A DNA stretch of 64,000 bases, taken from positions 143,322-207,321 of the forward strand of contig JAEZTQ010000005.1 of NCBI GenBank assembly GCA_023443625.1, given 5' to 3'. How positions within the stretch are numbered: the stretch's first letter is position 1; every line of letters begins with the position of its first letter. Shown in pieces: positions 1 to 9,591 of the stretch. Origin of the DNA: Bacillota bacterium. GTDB lineage: Bacteria; Bacillota_A; Clostridia; Lachnospirales; Lachnospiraceae. The notes under the pieces are model-generated. The model made no database searches. It saw nothing but the letters and a program-made list of their open reading frames with translations, and had not been told where the DNA came from. Both the position numbers and the translations under genes were made by a program.

Positions 1-598
1 CAAAGTATAGAGCACAGCGGCTTGCTGCCACATAACAGATATCGAGAGCCGCTGACCCACTTCTTCTAATGTCCAAGGAATTATTATACAATTTTTGTAT
101 TATTTGGAAGGTTTCCTCTGATTTTTCTCTATAATATGGGCATGTACCAAAATTAACAATACCATCTTTTAAGCTAACATCATTAATAAGCAGCCTTCTG
201 CCATTAAGAAATGCTCCCTTTCCCTTCTCAGCATAAAAAAGTTCATTCATATAGGGATTATATACTACACCCATATATATCTCCTCATGATGTAATACCC
301 CCACAGAAATGCAACTGTGCCTGTAGTCAAAGATAAAATTGGTCGTGCCGTCTATAGGGTCAATAATAAAGCAGTATTCTGCCTTAACCTTTTCCCTCTT
401 CTCATCTTCTTCCCCAATGAAAGCAGCTTTTGGAAATACTTTTTTCAATTCCTGGTACAGGAAATTTTGAACCTCTACATCATATTTTGTAACAAAGTTG
501 GCTCTGCCTTCTTTACTTTCCACCCCATCCTGAATATGATGGGCAGAAAGAATAATCTCCCCTGCTGCTATAACTACTTTCTTAATCTCTTCTAGCAT
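1..598 (-). CDS. suhB: Inositol monophosphatase family protein, 3' end outside window
   Basis: The protein starts MLEEIKKVVIAAGEII, seven bases after a GGAGGATAAGG ribosome site, and stays open to the window edge, so about 199 codons are visible and the C-terminus is missing. The metal-binding signature GEEDE followed by DPIDGTTNF is intact and identifies the Mg-dependent inositol monophosphatase fold, which removes phosphate from inositol phosphates or similar sugar phosphates in the cytoplasm. A GSAALDICYVA segment near the cut end fits the family's second conserved motif. It lies 30 bp downstream of the lipoprotein gene. The substrate is not decided by sequence: phosphatases of this family also act on nucleotide (PAP) or sugar phosphates. 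Confidence 0.9.
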   Translation of the reverse strand, partial: MLEEIKKVVIAAGEIILSAHHIQDGVESKEGRANFVTKYDVEVQNFLYQELKKVFPKAAFIGEEDEKREKVKAEYCFIIDPIDGTTNFIFDYRHSCISVGVLHHEEIYMGVVYNPYMNELFYAEKGKGAFLNGRRLLINDVSLKDGIVNFGTCPYYREKSEETFQIIQKLYNNSLDIRRSGSAALDICYVAASRCALYF

Positions 599-627
599 CC
601 TTATCCTCCGCTTTGTTCTTTATTTTA

Positions 628-1320
628 TTACTCTTTAATCTCAATGCTTTCTGTAATTATTTCATCGCCTTCAATTAAATCAAAGGATATATGGTTATCC
701 TGTTCCCATATAAGATTTGCAATGGTTTTTCCTTTGGGCGCTTGATATAGCATCTCATCTTCATAGTTCTTTATCATTGGAAAAGTACCTTTTCTTGTAA
801 AGTGTGGTTCTGGTACTATATATATCAAAGTTGCTATATCATTCTCCTTCCAGATAAAGTCCCTACCATACTTCTCAAGAATAATCTTATCCCTATCTAG
901 ATCATAGATTAAAAGACACTCCAAGGAGGGATTAACATGTCCTATCACCACTAACTGTTGAGGATCAAGCCAGAATAAATCCTCAACAGAGGTTATTAAG
1001 CCCAGGCTGTCACTGACTTTAATCTTTTTCTCATATTCATCAATAATAACTTCTCCAATATTCTCCGGATTAACATGTGCCTCTGGTCCATCCTCAAAAT
1101 TCTCATTCACCTGGTATTCATCTCTTGTTTCCACTTTTGCAAAGCTGGAGGAATCTTCTTTCATGGATACCCTTTCTTCCCTGCCAGTAATTGCCCCTGC
1201 TTCTTCCTCTTGTATTTTCTTACTGTTATTTTCTGCAGGTAAAATAACATTCTTCTCATTACATCCTGTCATCACTTGTAATAATATCAAACTCAATATA
1301 AGGATAGAAATTTTCCTCAT
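628..1320 (-). CDS. Lipoprotein of unknown function
   Basis: The frame is open further upstream, but the start is placed at MRKISILILSLILL because a GGAGGTAATA ribosome site lies just before it and the protein then begins with a lipoprotein signal peptide ending in VMTGC. That gives 230 residues. After the lipidated Cys comes an acidic, low-complexity linker of about 65 residues, then a compact domain rich in beta-prone segments (for example ECLLIYDLDRDKIILEKYG and a C-terminal FDLIEGDEIITESIEI). It is probably anchored on the outer face of the cytoplasmic membrane. I recognise no family. It lies between gpsA and the inositol monophosphatase gene in the same orientation. Confidence 0.75.
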   Translation of the reverse strand: MRKISILILSLILLQVMTGCNEKNVILPAENNSKKIQEEEAGAITGREERVSMKEDSSSFAKVETRDEYQVNENFEDGPEAHVNPENIGEVIIDEYEKKIKVSDSLGLITSVEDLFWLDPQQLVVIGHVNPSLECLLIYDLDRDKIILEKYGRDFIWKENDIATLIYIVPEPHFTRKGTFPMIKNYEDEMLYQAPKGKTIANLIWEQDNHISFDLIEGDEIITESIEIKE

Positions 1321-1523
1321 TATTACCTCCATCTGCCCCTTAGGCGGTATAAATATATACTTGTACATAATTGTCCTATACATAGCTACTTCAGAATAGT
1401 AAAGACCATCTAAGTATATATTCATTATTAGGTATTATTTAGTAAATTATGTAATGTATTGAATTTAATATGTGGTAAGTAATGAATTAACTTATTCTAT
1501 AGTTATTTGTAAAACTACAGGAT

Positions 1524-1585
1524 ATGAGGGAGTCTCATCCTCACCATGGAAAAAATTCTCATTGGCAAGGATAATACTCCCTCAT
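1524..1585 (-). terminator. Large stem-loop downstream of gpsA
   Basis: Two perfect 10-bp arms (ATGAGGGAGT and ACTCCCTCAT) enclose about 42 bases that pair partly again (ATCCT with AGGAT). It sits about 30 bp past the gpsA stop and could end that transcript. No U-run follows the stem on the minus strand; the only T-run is in the loop, so it is not a textbook terminator. Confidence 0.5.
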
Positions 1586-1615
1586 GATCTATCTCAGATT
1601 GTAATCAATCTAATT

Positions 1616-2626
1616 CTAATCCCATTCTAGGGATCGATATTCACTTCTTTTATCCCTCATGAGCAGATCGGATAAGGCTTCCCGTGGGGACTTGCCTTCA
1701 AACAATACCATATTAATCTGCTCTACAATGGGCATTTCTACTTCATTTCTACTAGCAAGGGCCAATGCAGCTTTGGCAGAATTAACCCCTTCTACCACCT
1801 GATTTACCTGTTTCATAGCCTCTTCCATAGACATACCCTGTCCAATTAAATTACCTGCATTCCAATTACGGCTATGCTTACTGGTACAGGTTACAAATAA
1901 ATCTCCAAAGCCTGATAAACCTGAGAAGGTCTCTATCTTGCCACCCAGCTTTATACCAAGACGACTAATCTCTGCCATACCTCTTGTCATTAAAGCTGCT
2001 TTTGTATTATCTCCATATCCTAAACCATCCACAACACCAGCAGCTAAGGCAATGACATTTTTAAGAGATCCGCCAAGTTCAATGCCGATAATATCAGGAC
2101 TTGTATAAACACGAAACATATCTGTCATAAAGATGTCCTGTATAAATTTGGCTGTTTCCTTGGTTTCTGCACCCACAACGATTGTAGTAGGTATGCCCCT
2201 GCTAACCTCTTCTGCATGACTGGGACCTGATAGGACTGCTATATCAGCCTGGGGTATCTCTTCCTTAATAACTTCGGATAAAGTGTAAAGTGTACCATCT
2301 TCAATTCCTTTGGATACATTGACTAAAATCTGTCCCTCTTTAATATAGGGCTTGGCACTATGAGCAGTTGCACGAATATAAGGAGATGCTACAGACAATA
2401 CAATTAAGTCTTTGTCCTTACAAGCTTCCTCTAGATCAAGGGTTATACCTACCTCCTCAGGAAGCTGTGCCCCTGGTAGATTTTTCATTGCTTTTCTATT
2501 ATTATTTAACGCGTGAGCTTCATTTTCAATTTTAGTCCAAATAGTTACATCATGACCTTTACCTGCAAGTAGAATTGCCAGTGCACAACCCCAGGTTCCG
2601 GCTCCTAAAACACCAATCTTACTCAT
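1616..2626 (-). CDS. gpsA: NAD(P)-dependent glycerol-3-phosphate dehydrogenase
   Basis: GpsA reduces dihydroxyacetone phosphate to sn-glycerol 3-phosphate, the backbone precursor for membrane phospholipids. The N-terminal Rossmann motif IGVLGAGTWG is present, as are the GPSHAEEV segment and the catalytic-domain stretch around ELGGSLKNVIALAAG. The start MSKIGVLG is preferred over an ATG eight codons upstream because GGAGGAGCTT precedes it; the protein is then 336 residues, normal for the family. It follows plsY by 24 bp, and PlsY uses glycerol 3-phosphate as its acceptor, so the two consecutive genes supply and consume the same metabolite. Confidence 0.97.
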   Translation of the reverse strand: MSKIGVLGAGTWGCALAILLAGKGHDVTIWTKIENEAHALNNNRKAMKNLPGAQLPEEVGITLDLEEACKDKDLIVLSVASPYIRATAHSAKPYIKEGQILVNVSKGIEDGTLYTLSEVIKEEIPQADIAVLSGPSHAEEVSRGIPTTIVVGAETKETAKFIQDIFMTDMFRVYTSPDIIGIELGGSLKNVIALAAGVVDGLGYGDNTKAALMTRGMAEISRLGIKLGGKIETFSGLSGFGDLFVTCTSKHSRNWNAGNLIGQGMSMEEAMKQVNQVVEGVNSAKAALALASRNEVEMPIVEQINMVLFEGKSPREALSDLLMRDKRSEYRSLEWD

Positions 2627-2650
2627 AAGCTCCTCCTTTACCTTATGCAT

Positions 2651-3277
2651 TTATTTATTTTCGATTTTTACTCTATGTCCGATTTTATTCTCAGTACCAT
2701 TTAATAAGCGTTTTATATTAGACTTGTGTTTAATAAAAGCTAATATCATAAATAGTAATGCCACAATCAACATATGTATTTCTCCAGGGTGAGTAATCAC
2801 AATCCATATGGGAAAGAAAACTGCTACAAACAAAGAACCCAGGGAAACATATCTTGTAATTGCTACAATCAGAACAAATAAGGGTAAGGCGATTGGAATG
2901 ATCAAGGGATCAAAAGCTGCCATAGCTCCACCCGTCGCAGCAATTCCCTTTCCTCCCTTAAATTTCAACCATACAGGATAATTATGACCCATTACAACTC
3001 CCAGTCCTGTATATAAAGAAAGTAATTCTACACTATCATAATCTGCAAATAGTAAAAATCTTACGAGGAGAATGGCTATCACTGCCTTAAGAGCATCACC
3101 CAATAAGGTGATTGCTCCTGCCTTCGCTCCCAGGGTACGCAAGGCATTGGTCATCCCAATATTGCCGCTCCCATATTGTCTGATATCTACTTTATTTATC
3201 TTTCCAACAAAATAGCCTGTTGAAAAACAACCGAATAAATAACCCAACAGTAAACACAGTATGATTTTAAGAAGCAT
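2651..3277 (-). CDS. plsY: Acyl-phosphate:glycerol-3-phosphate acyltransferase
   Basis: PlsY is the membrane acyltransferase that moves an acyl group from acyl phosphate to glycerol 3-phosphate, the first step of phosphatidic acid synthesis. The 208 residues include several hydrophobic helices, the glycine-rich motif YGSGNIGMTN near residue 36, and a second motif KFKGGKGIA with the GHNYPVW segment, all family landmarks. The ATG directly follows the der stop codon and its ribosome site (GGAGAACGC) lies inside the end of der, so translational coupling is likely. The acyl-phosphate supplier PlsX is encoded separately near 36 kb. Confidence 0.97.
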   Translation of the reverse strand: MLLKIILCLLLGYLFGCFSTGYFVGKINKVDIRQYGSGNIGMTNALRTLGAKAGAITLLGDALKAVIAILLVRFLLFADYDSVELLSLYTGLGVVMGHNYPVWLKFKGGKGIAATGGAMAAFDPLIIPIALPLFVLIVAITRYVSLGSLFVAVFFPIWIVITHPGEIHMLIVALLFMILAFIKHKSNIKRLLNGTENKIGHRVKIENK

Positions 3278-4603
3278 TTATGCGTTCTCCTTTCGCTCCC
3301 TAATAATAAACTTTAATGGCGTTCCCACAAATCCGAAGGCCTCTCTAACTTTATTTTCAATATATCGGGTGTAGGAATAATGCATCAATTCCTTGTCATT
3401 AACAAAGATTACAAAGCATGGTGGTTTCACCGAGACTTGTGTAATATAAAATAACTTCAATCGTTTGCCCTTGTCTGAGGGTGGCTGCTGTAAGGCAGTT
3501 GCTTCCATCATTATTTCATTTAATACTCCGGTTGCAATACGTAGATTTTGATTTTGAATAATCACTTCAATCGTCTCAAAAAGTCTATGGAGTCTTTGTC
3601 CTGTTTCTGCTGATAAGAAGAGAATTTCAGCATAGGGCATAAAGGATAGAATTGTTTTAATATCCTCGGTATATTCCTTAACCGTCTTATTATTCTTCTC
3701 AATAAGATCCCATTTATTAACGCAAATAACCATTCCCTTGCCTCTGTCATGGGCTATACCTGCTATCTTGGCATCCTGTTCCGTAACACCTTCTGTTGCA
3801 TCAATGACCAGTACCACAACATCCGCACGCTCCACAGCACTTACGGTACGGATGATACTAAAACGCTCCAGTTCTTCTTTAATTTTGCTTTTTCTTCGAA
3901 GACCAGCTGTATCAATTAATATATATTCTTTTCCATTTCTACGAATCGGTGTATCAATAGCATCTCTGGTGGTACCTGCTATATCAGAAACGATGACTCT
4001 ATTTTCACCTACTAACTTATTAACTATGGAAGATTTACCCACATTAGGCTTTCCAACAATGGCTACTCGCGGACGCTCATCTACGCTTTCTTCTGTTTTA
4101 CCATGGGTAAAATGCTTTACAACCTCGTCCAGCATCTCTCCAAAGCCTAGCTTACCGGAAGCAGATATGGGAAAGGGTTCGCCTATACCTAGATTATAAA
4201 ATTCATAAACATCGGGCATAAGCTTTTCAAAACTATCTACTTTATTGACCACAAGAACTATGGGTTTGCTCGAACGTCTTAACATATCAGCTACTTTTGA
4301 ATCTGCATCTACCAGTCCCTGTCTCACATCAACAAGAAAAACAATAACATCTGCCGTATCAATGGCAATCTGGGCCTGTTCCCTCATATAGGATAACATT
4401 AAATCCTTGCTGTCCGGCTCAATACCTCCCGTATCTATCATGGTAAATTGTGAATTAAGCCAAGTAACGTCAGCATAAATACGGTCTCTGGTTACACCTG
4501 GATAGTCTTTTACAATGGAAATACGTTCTCCAGCTAACGCATTAAATAATGTGGATTTTCCTACATTTGGCCTGCCTACAATGGCTACTATGGGTCTACT
4601 CAT
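3278..4603 (-). CDS. der: Ribosome biogenesis GTPase Der (EngA)
   Basis: Der has two consecutive GTPase domains and acts in 50S subunit maturation. Both P-loops are visible (GRPNVGKS at residue 10 and GKPNVGKS near 184), each followed by DTGG or DTAG G3 motifs and NKVD or NKWD G4 motifs, then a C-terminal KH-like domain. The 441-residue length is normal. A GGAGGTATTAG ribosome site precedes the ATG. It is the first gene of the compact der-plsY-gpsA unit. Confidence 0.98.
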   Translation of the reverse strand: MSRPIVAIVGRPNVGKSTLFNALAGERISIVKDYPGVTRDRIYADVTWLNSQFTMIDTGGIEPDSKDLMLSYMREQAQIAIDTADVIVFLVDVRQGLVDADSKVADMLRRSSKPIVLVVNKVDSFEKLMPDVYEFYNLGIGEPFPISASGKLGFGEMLDEVVKHFTHGKTEESVDERPRVAIVGKPNVGKSSIVNKLVGENRVIVSDIAGTTRDAIDTPIRRNGKEYILIDTAGLRRKSKIKEELERFSIIRTVSAVERADVVVLVIDATEGVTEQDAKIAGIAHDRGKGMVICVNKWDLIEKNNKTVKEYTEDIKTILSFMPYAEILFLSAETGQRLHRLFETIEVIIQNQNLRIATGVLNEIMMEATALQQPPSDKGKRLKLFYITQVSVKPPCFVIFVNDKELMHYSYTRYIENKVREAFGFVGTPLKFIIRERKENA

Positions 4604-4713
4604 CTAATACCTCCAAAAATCTATAACATAATATTGATGAATATTCATTATCAATATTATATAAAACATGCTTCATCTTCGTCACAACATTAAAATAAAC
4701 GAAGAAGTATTCC

Positions 4714-6030
4714 TTACATTATAATGGAATCAATGAAGGACTTTCCATCTGATTGTACAATACGTATATTGGTTTGTAAAGCATTTTCCATCTCTTCTAC
4801 AGTGACATCATCCAGTAGTACCCTTTCACCTGCTCTTAATAATACCTCAGGTAATAAGAGAGAATCACCTAGTTTCTTATCCTTAAGCTGAGTGATGATG
4901 TCTCCTCCCGTCAGTAAGCCTGCAACCGTGATTTGGGTTCCAAAGAATTGATTTTCTATTTGGTATACTTCCACCTTAATATTTGGGAATTTTTCCATAA
5001 TCTTTTCAGTTAAGGAACGTATTACAGGTGCTGCCAGCTCCCCTGTGGCAATTGTAATATTTCTTTCTCGTAAATCGCCTGAAAGCTTAACATAACCCTC
5101 ATCAAATTCCTTCTGTAAGGAGCGAATTAAGCCTACTCCATTCTCAATCTGTGGATATCCTTCATAGGCCTCTTCACTAGGAATTGGCAGTCCTGCTTTT
5201 AAGTACCATTCATCACTTGCATAGATAAAGCGTGTCCCATAATGGGCTAAAAATATATTCTGCCATCTATGAATCTGCTCAAGAACAAACTGGGAATCTT
5301 CCTTAGTAAAACTCTCAAGCTTTTCAAGACCTTCCCGGAATTTCGTAAGCCCAACAGGAACAACGGATACACTTTCCATCTCAGGTAGATAAGCCCCTAA
5401 ATCATGTATGGTCTTCTCTAACTCTTCCTTATCATTCCAGTCTTTACATAGGACAATTTGGCCATTCATGACGATGCCTGCGTCCTTTAATTTTTTAAGT
5501 TTTTGCAGTGAATTTCCCGCAAAACGGTTATGAAGCATTCTGCAACGAAGTTCCTCCTTGGTGGTATGCACTGAGATATTAATGGGCGACAGTTTATAAA
5601 ATATTATTCGATCTACTTCATCATCACTTAAATTCGTCAGTGTGATATAATTGCCTTGAAGAAAGGACAGCCTAGCATCATCATCTTTAAAATACAGAGT
5701 ATCTCTCATTCCGGGAGGCATCTGGTCGATAAAACAGAAAATACATTTATTCTTACAGGACCGATATTCATCCATCAATCCTTCTTCAAATTCAATCCCT
5801 AAATCCTCATCATAGTCCTTCTCAATCTCCAGTTCCCATTCCTCACCATCTGGTTTCTTAACCAAAACAGTTAAATACTCATCCTTAACCAGGTAATGAT
5901 AATCAAGAACATCCTTGATCTGCGTACCATTGATGGAAATTAGCTCATCCCCTGGTGATAGCTCTAATTCCTCAGCAATACTTCCTGCTTCTACCTCTTT
6001 AATAATGTGCGCTTTTTTCTTCATCAACAT
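4714..6030 (-). CDS. PDZ and radical-SAM-like DUF512 protein
   Basis: The 438-residue protein starts with a PDZ-like segment (AGSIAEELELSPGDELISING), then a cysteine cluster CKNKCIFCF near residue 93 that resembles a CxxxCxxC radical-SAM iron-sulfur site, and ends with the DUF512 domain (LTGGDIITQLK, LLLPEVLLRAGERVLLDDVT). This architecture is widely conserved next to der in Firmicutes, but its reaction is not established. A second ATG two codons downstream is an equally plausible start. Confidence 0.85.
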   Translation of the reverse strand: MLMKKKAHIIKEVEAGSIAEELELSPGDELISINGTQIKDVLDYHYLVKDEYLTVLVKKPDGEEWELEIEKDYDEDLGIEFEEGLMDEYRSCKNKCIFCFIDQMPPGMRDTLYFKDDDARLSFLQGNYITLTNLSDDEVDRIIFYKLSPINISVHTTKEELRCRMLHNRFAGNSLQKLKKLKDAGIVMNGQIVLCKDWNDKEELEKTIHDLGAYLPEMESVSVVPVGLTKFREGLEKLESFTKEDSQFVLEQIHRWQNIFLAHYGTRFIYASDEWYLKAGLPIPSEEAYEGYPQIENGVGLIRSLQKEFDEGYVKLSGDLRERNITIATGELAAPVIRSLTEKIMEKFPNIKVEVYQIENQFFGTQITVAGLLTGGDIITQLKDKKLGDSLLLPEVLLRAGERVLLDDVTVEEMENALQTNIRIVQSDGKSFIDSIIM

Positions 6031-6107
6031 ACACCAAACTCTCTATCATTAATCTAATATTTTTAATTATTTATATTCCCTATTAACTTGCTATAATCTT
6101 CTATGAT

Positions 6108-6956
6108 TTATTCAGCAATTGCAAGAAATGCAGCTAAATTCCCTCGTTTTCCTTCTGTTTTACGGTGTGAAAATAATAAATCACTATTACAGCAAGTACA
6201 AACATCACTAATATGAATATTCTCTGGATTTAAGCCCGCTTCAGCTAATACTGTATGGTTTGCAGCCCACAAATCACATAAGAATTTACCATTCTCCTTT
6301 GCCCTAAGAATTCCTGTCTCCCAGTTCATAGGAAAGGCATTTTTAAACTCTGTAGCTACCTCATCACCAATTTCATAACAATCACGACATATGGATGGTC
6401 CAATTACTGCAATAATATCCGTAGGGTCAGATCCAAAGCTATTTTTCATTTCTTCTACCGTTACCTTGCCTATTCTTTTCACCGTTCCTCTCCAACCAGA
6501 ATGTGATAAAGCAATAACTTTTTTCTTTGGATCAACAAAGTAGAGGGGAACACAATCTGCATATTTTGTAACCAGGGTGATATCTTTTTTATTTGTTATC
6601 AATCCGTCAATTTCTTCATAATCAGCTGGTATGTATAACCCTTTTCCACGGTCCTTCTCTTCTACAATACGAATATTAGTTTTGTGTACTTGTTTAGAAA
6701 TGACAAAAGACTTTGGGTCCACTCCTAAACTTTTTGCAATTCTATTATAATTCTCTTTTATATTCGCAGGGTCGTCCTGATAGGGACTGGTATCAGCACC
6801 AAAATTCATGGATGAAAAGATACCGCTGCTTACACCACCTAACCTAGTGGAAAAGCCATGCCGTATAAAAGAAAATCGAGACAGAGCAGGAAATGAAATA
6901 TAGGGAACCTCCATTGTCATATGGATCTGCGCTGAGGTATTATTTTCAAAAGTCAT
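6108..6956 (-). CDS. pgeF: Peptidoglycan editing factor PgeF (laccase-domain, YfiH family)
   Basis: The 282-residue protein carries the multicopper-polyphenol-oxidase-like fold of the YfiH/PgeF family. Metal-site residues are visible in SKQVHKT, KYADCVPLYF and ALSHSGWRGT, followed by GPSICRDCYEIG. In E. coli the homologue corrects cell-wall precursors in which L-alanine has been replaced by L-serine; some homologues deaminate purine nucleosides, so the activity here is inferred from family only. Start supported by GAAAGGCTTG upstream. Confidence 0.9.
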   Translation of the reverse strand: MTFENNTSAQIHMTMEVPYISFPALSRFSFIRHGFSTRLGGVSSGIFSSMNFGADTSPYQDDPANIKENYNRIAKSLGVDPKSFVISKQVHKTNIRIVEEKDRGKGLYIPADYEEIDGLITNKKDITLVTKYADCVPLYFVDPKKKVIALSHSGWRGTVKRIGKVTVEEMKNSFGSDPTDIIAVIGPSICRDCYEIGDEVATEFKNAFPMNWETGILRAKENGKFLCDLWAANHTVLAEAGLNPENIHISDVCTCCNSDLLFSHRKTEGKRGNLAAFLAIAE

Positions 6957-7015
6957 AATATCAAGCCTTTCATTTATGTTAATTTAATAAGTCATAGAGT
7001 TATCCTTGAGGTACA

Positions 7016-7390
7016 TCATAGTCCATCAAAGGCATTTTTAATAAGTGATATCTCATGCTCAAGTATTACCACTACATCAAAACGACAGGGGGTATTTTGG
7101 GGCAGCTTATGTAGCAGCATATAAAACTGGGCTGTTCTAGTTATTCTGCGGATCTTATTTAAGTTTATGGCTTCCGCTGGATATCCCTTTGTCATGCCTG
7201 AACGGTATTTAACCTCAATAAAACATAGATATCCCTCATTTCTTGCAATAAGGTCAATCTCTCCAATCCTGCAACGAAAATTCTTTGCAAGTATTTGATA
7301 ACCCTTTTCAAGAAGATATTCCTTTGCTTTCTCTTCATATATACTACCAACAGCCCTGTTATTCATTGTAATTACCATGTCTTTCTTCAA
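7016..7390 (-). CDS. yraN: YraN family endonuclease-like protein (UPF0102)
   Basis: The 124-residue protein has the YraN nuclease-like core: GSIYEEKAKEYLLEKGYQIL, then GEIDLIARNEG and FIEVKYRS, matching the E...D...ExK pattern of restriction-endonuclease-like folds. The family is conserved beside rnhB and rbgA in Firmicutes and Proteobacteria, but its cellular role is unproven. ATGs at codons 5 and 9 are alternative starts. It lies 70 bp downstream of ylqH. Confidence 0.9.
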   Translation of the reverse strand: MKKDMVITMNNRAVGSIYEEKAKEYLLEKGYQILAKNFRCRIGEIDLIARNEGYLCFIEVKYRSGMTKGYPAEAINLNKIRRITRTAQFYMLLHKLPQNTPCRFDVVVILEHEISLIKNAFDGL

Positions 7391-7459
7391 AGCCTGGGAA
7401 TTAATCCTTCGTATTTTAGTTTCCTTAATTTCAAATTATTTGGCAACACGAAAGTCTTC

Positions 7460-7762
7460 TTACCTATCCTTAGTTTCTTCTAATTTTCCTTTTATACGGT
7501 CCATCTTATCAACAAATAGCAAAACTTCTGCAACCACTTCATATAATTCTGGAGGAATCATATTACCAATTTCAATTTTAGACAAAGAGCTTGCCAGCTT
7601 CTCATCTTGATGAAGGGGTATGTCTACTTCCTTTGCCCTTGCAATAATTTTATCTGCCAAATAACCCTTACCAGAGGCTAATACCTTAGGCGCCTCATCT
7701 CTTGGATCATATGCAATTGCCACTGCAGTTTTCGTCTTTGGCGTATTACTTTGCTGTTTCAT
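7460..7762 (-). CDS. ylqH: Orphan FlhB C-terminal-like protein (YlqH)
   Basis: This 100-residue protein resembles only the cytoplasmic C-terminal domain of the flagellar export switch FlhB (AVAIAYDPRDEAPKVLASGKGYLADKIIARAKE, IPPELYEVVAEVL). It has no membrane part, and the NPTH autocleavage site of FlhB is replaced by DPRD, so it should not self-cleave. The position beside rnhB and rbgA matches ylqH of B. subtilis. Its role is unknown and it need not be flagellar. Confidence 0.85.
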   Translation of the reverse strand: MKQQSNTPKTKTAVAIAYDPRDEAPKVLASGKGYLADKIIARAKEVDIPLHQDEKLASSLSKIEIGNMIPPELYEVVAEVLLFVDKMDRIKGKLEETKDR

Positions 7763-7851
7763 TCAATAACCATGGCCTTTCATAACCTGCAAACTTTAGA
7801 TTCCAAAATACCTTAGGAAATAAAATTAATAGCTGACAGTCAAATTAAGTT

Positions 7852-8643
7852 TTATACTCCTAATATATTTTTCAAGAAACTTTTTCTATGTATTGGGGTA
7901 ATACCCAATCTTTTAATAGCTTCAATATGTTTGGCAGCGCCGTATCCTTTATTACTTGCCCAATCATAACCAGGAAATATCTTATCATATGCAACCATAA
8001 GACGGTCTCTTGTAACCTTAGCAACAATACTTGCCGCTGCTATGGATACACTTTTAGCATCACCTTTAATAATGGGCACTTGCTTAATATCAACTTGGGG
8101 TATGGTAACTGCATCATTTAATAATATATCGGGCTTAACTTGCAAATTACTTATAGCCTTACGCATAGCTTCATAGGTGGCCTGTAGGATATTCATTTCA
8201 TCAATTTGTTCAGGAGGTACACTACCAATACCAAGGGCTATGGCCTTGGAAACTATCTCATCATATAATTCTTCCCGTTTCTTTTCGGATAATTGCTTAG
8301 AATCATTTAGATATAGTATATTGCAGTCCTTTGGTAAAATTACGGCACTGGCAATAACCGGCCCTGCAAAGGGACCTCTTCCCACCTCATCAACACCGCA
8401 GATATATTGATAGTTACTATATTTATTCTCGTATTCCTTCATAGCCTCCAAGCGATTTATTTCATTTTGTTTAGCCTCTAATCTATTTCTATATTGATTA
8501 CAAATTGTAATTACACCGCTTCTCTCATCTTGTTCATACTTTTTAAGCAATTGGGGAAGCTCTGTCTCCATTGCCTGCATAAATTCCAACTTAATGAGGG
8601 ATATCTTCTTAGGTATATCGAAAGTATCATTGTCCTTTTCCAT
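7852..8643 (-). CDS. rnhB: Ribonuclease HII
   Basis: RNase HII nicks RNA-DNA hybrids and removes misincorporated ribonucleotides from DNA. The catalytic core begins at YICGVDEVGRGPFAGPV, with acidic residues also at LNDSKQLSEKKRE and the later NDAVTI and KGDAKSVSIAAASIVAKV segments. About 70 residues precede the core, longer than the E. coli protein but as in other Firmicutes. The start is put at MEKDNDTF because GGGAGACACTTTT precedes that ATG, giving 263 residues. It is the next gene after rbgA in the same direction. Confidence 0.96.
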   Translation of the reverse strand: MEKDNDTFDIPKKISLIKLEFMQAMETELPQLLKKYEQDERSGVITICNQYRNRLEAKQNEINRLEAMKEYENKYSNYQYICGVDEVGRGPFAGPVIASAVILPKDCNILYLNDSKQLSEKKREELYDEIVSKAIALGIGSVPPEQIDEMNILQATYEAMRKAISNLQVKPDILLNDAVTIPQVDIKQVPIIKGDAKSVSIAAASIVAKVTRDRLMVAYDKIFPGYDWASNKGYGAAKHIEAIKRLGITPIHRKSFLKNILGV

Positions 8644-8697
8644 AAAAGTGTCTCCCATATATCATATTATCCATAAATTCATTGTTGCTAAGTATTA

Positions 8698-9582
8698 TTA
8701 TATAAACGTGCCTACCTTCTCCTCTGGCGGAAACTCTAAAGTGATATTTCCAAGCTTGGTGCCTCGAAAATCATCTAATAATATCAAAGCGGCACGTTCT
8801 AAATCCGGTTCTCCGCCTTTTAGAAGGCATGCTCTCTTAATGGCTATTCTCTCAAGAATTATTGCTGCTCCCTTAATATCATCCTCAGTATCCTCAGTTT
8901 CAATTTCAAAACGATTGGCTAAAACTGATGGATAATGTTTGTTTAATATCATAATTAGTTCTAGAGATAAATCCCTTGTTTCAACAATATTATCATTAAT
9001 TGAGCCAATGAGTGCCAATCTTAAGCCTACGGACTGATCTTCAAACTTTGGCCATAGAATTCCTGGGGTATCAAGTAGTTCCGTGAATTTATTCAGCCTA
9101 ATCCATTGCTTACCCTTAGTAACACCAGGCTTATTACCTGTCTTAGCACTAGCCTTGCCAACAAAGCTATTGATAAAGGTGGATTTGCCCACATTGGGTA
9201 TTCCCACAATCATGGCTCTTACAGGGCGATTTAATATGCCCTTCTTTCTGTCTCGTTCAATTTTGGCCTGACAGGCTTTATTAACAATATCCTGAACCTG
9301 TTTTACTCCGCTACCACTTTTAGAATTAATCAAAGCAGCATAAAAGCCCTTTGCTTCAAAATAATCTTTCCAAGCATAGTTATACCGTTGATCTGCCATA
9401 TCACTTTTATTTAAAAGAATTACTCTCGATTTATTTCTCGCCAATGCATCAATATCAGGATTCTTGCTGGAAAATGGGATTCTGGCATCCACCAACTCAA
9501 TCACCACATCAATCAGCTTCATATCCTCTTGCATCATACGCCTTGCCTTGGCCATATGGCCTGGGTACCATTGAAAATGCAT
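8698..9582 (-). CDS. rbgA: Ribosome biogenesis GTPase RbgA (YlqF)
   Basis: RbgA is a circularly permuted GTPase needed for late 50S assembly. The permuted motif order is visible: G4 NKSD near residue 58, then the P-loop GIPNVGKST near 126 and G3 DTPG near 171. The start MHFQWYPGHMAKARR is typical of the family. It lies next to lepB and the ribosomal protein gene rplS, as in B. subtilis. Confidence 0.97.
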   Translation of the reverse strand: MHFQWYPGHMAKARRMMQEDMKLIDVVIELVDARIPFSSKNPDIDALARNKSRVILLNKSDMADQRYNYAWKDYFEAKGFYAALINSKSGSGVKQVQDIVNKACQAKIERDRKKGILNRPVRAMIVGIPNVGKSTFINSFVGKASAKTGNKPGVTKGKQWIRLNKFTELLDTPGILWPKFEDQSVGLRLALIGSINDNIVETRDLSLELIMILNKHYPSVLANRFEIETEDTEDDIKGAAIILERIAIKRACLLKGGEPDLERAALILLDDFRGTKLGNITLEFPPEEKVGTFI

Positions 9583-9591
9583 AAAATCCTC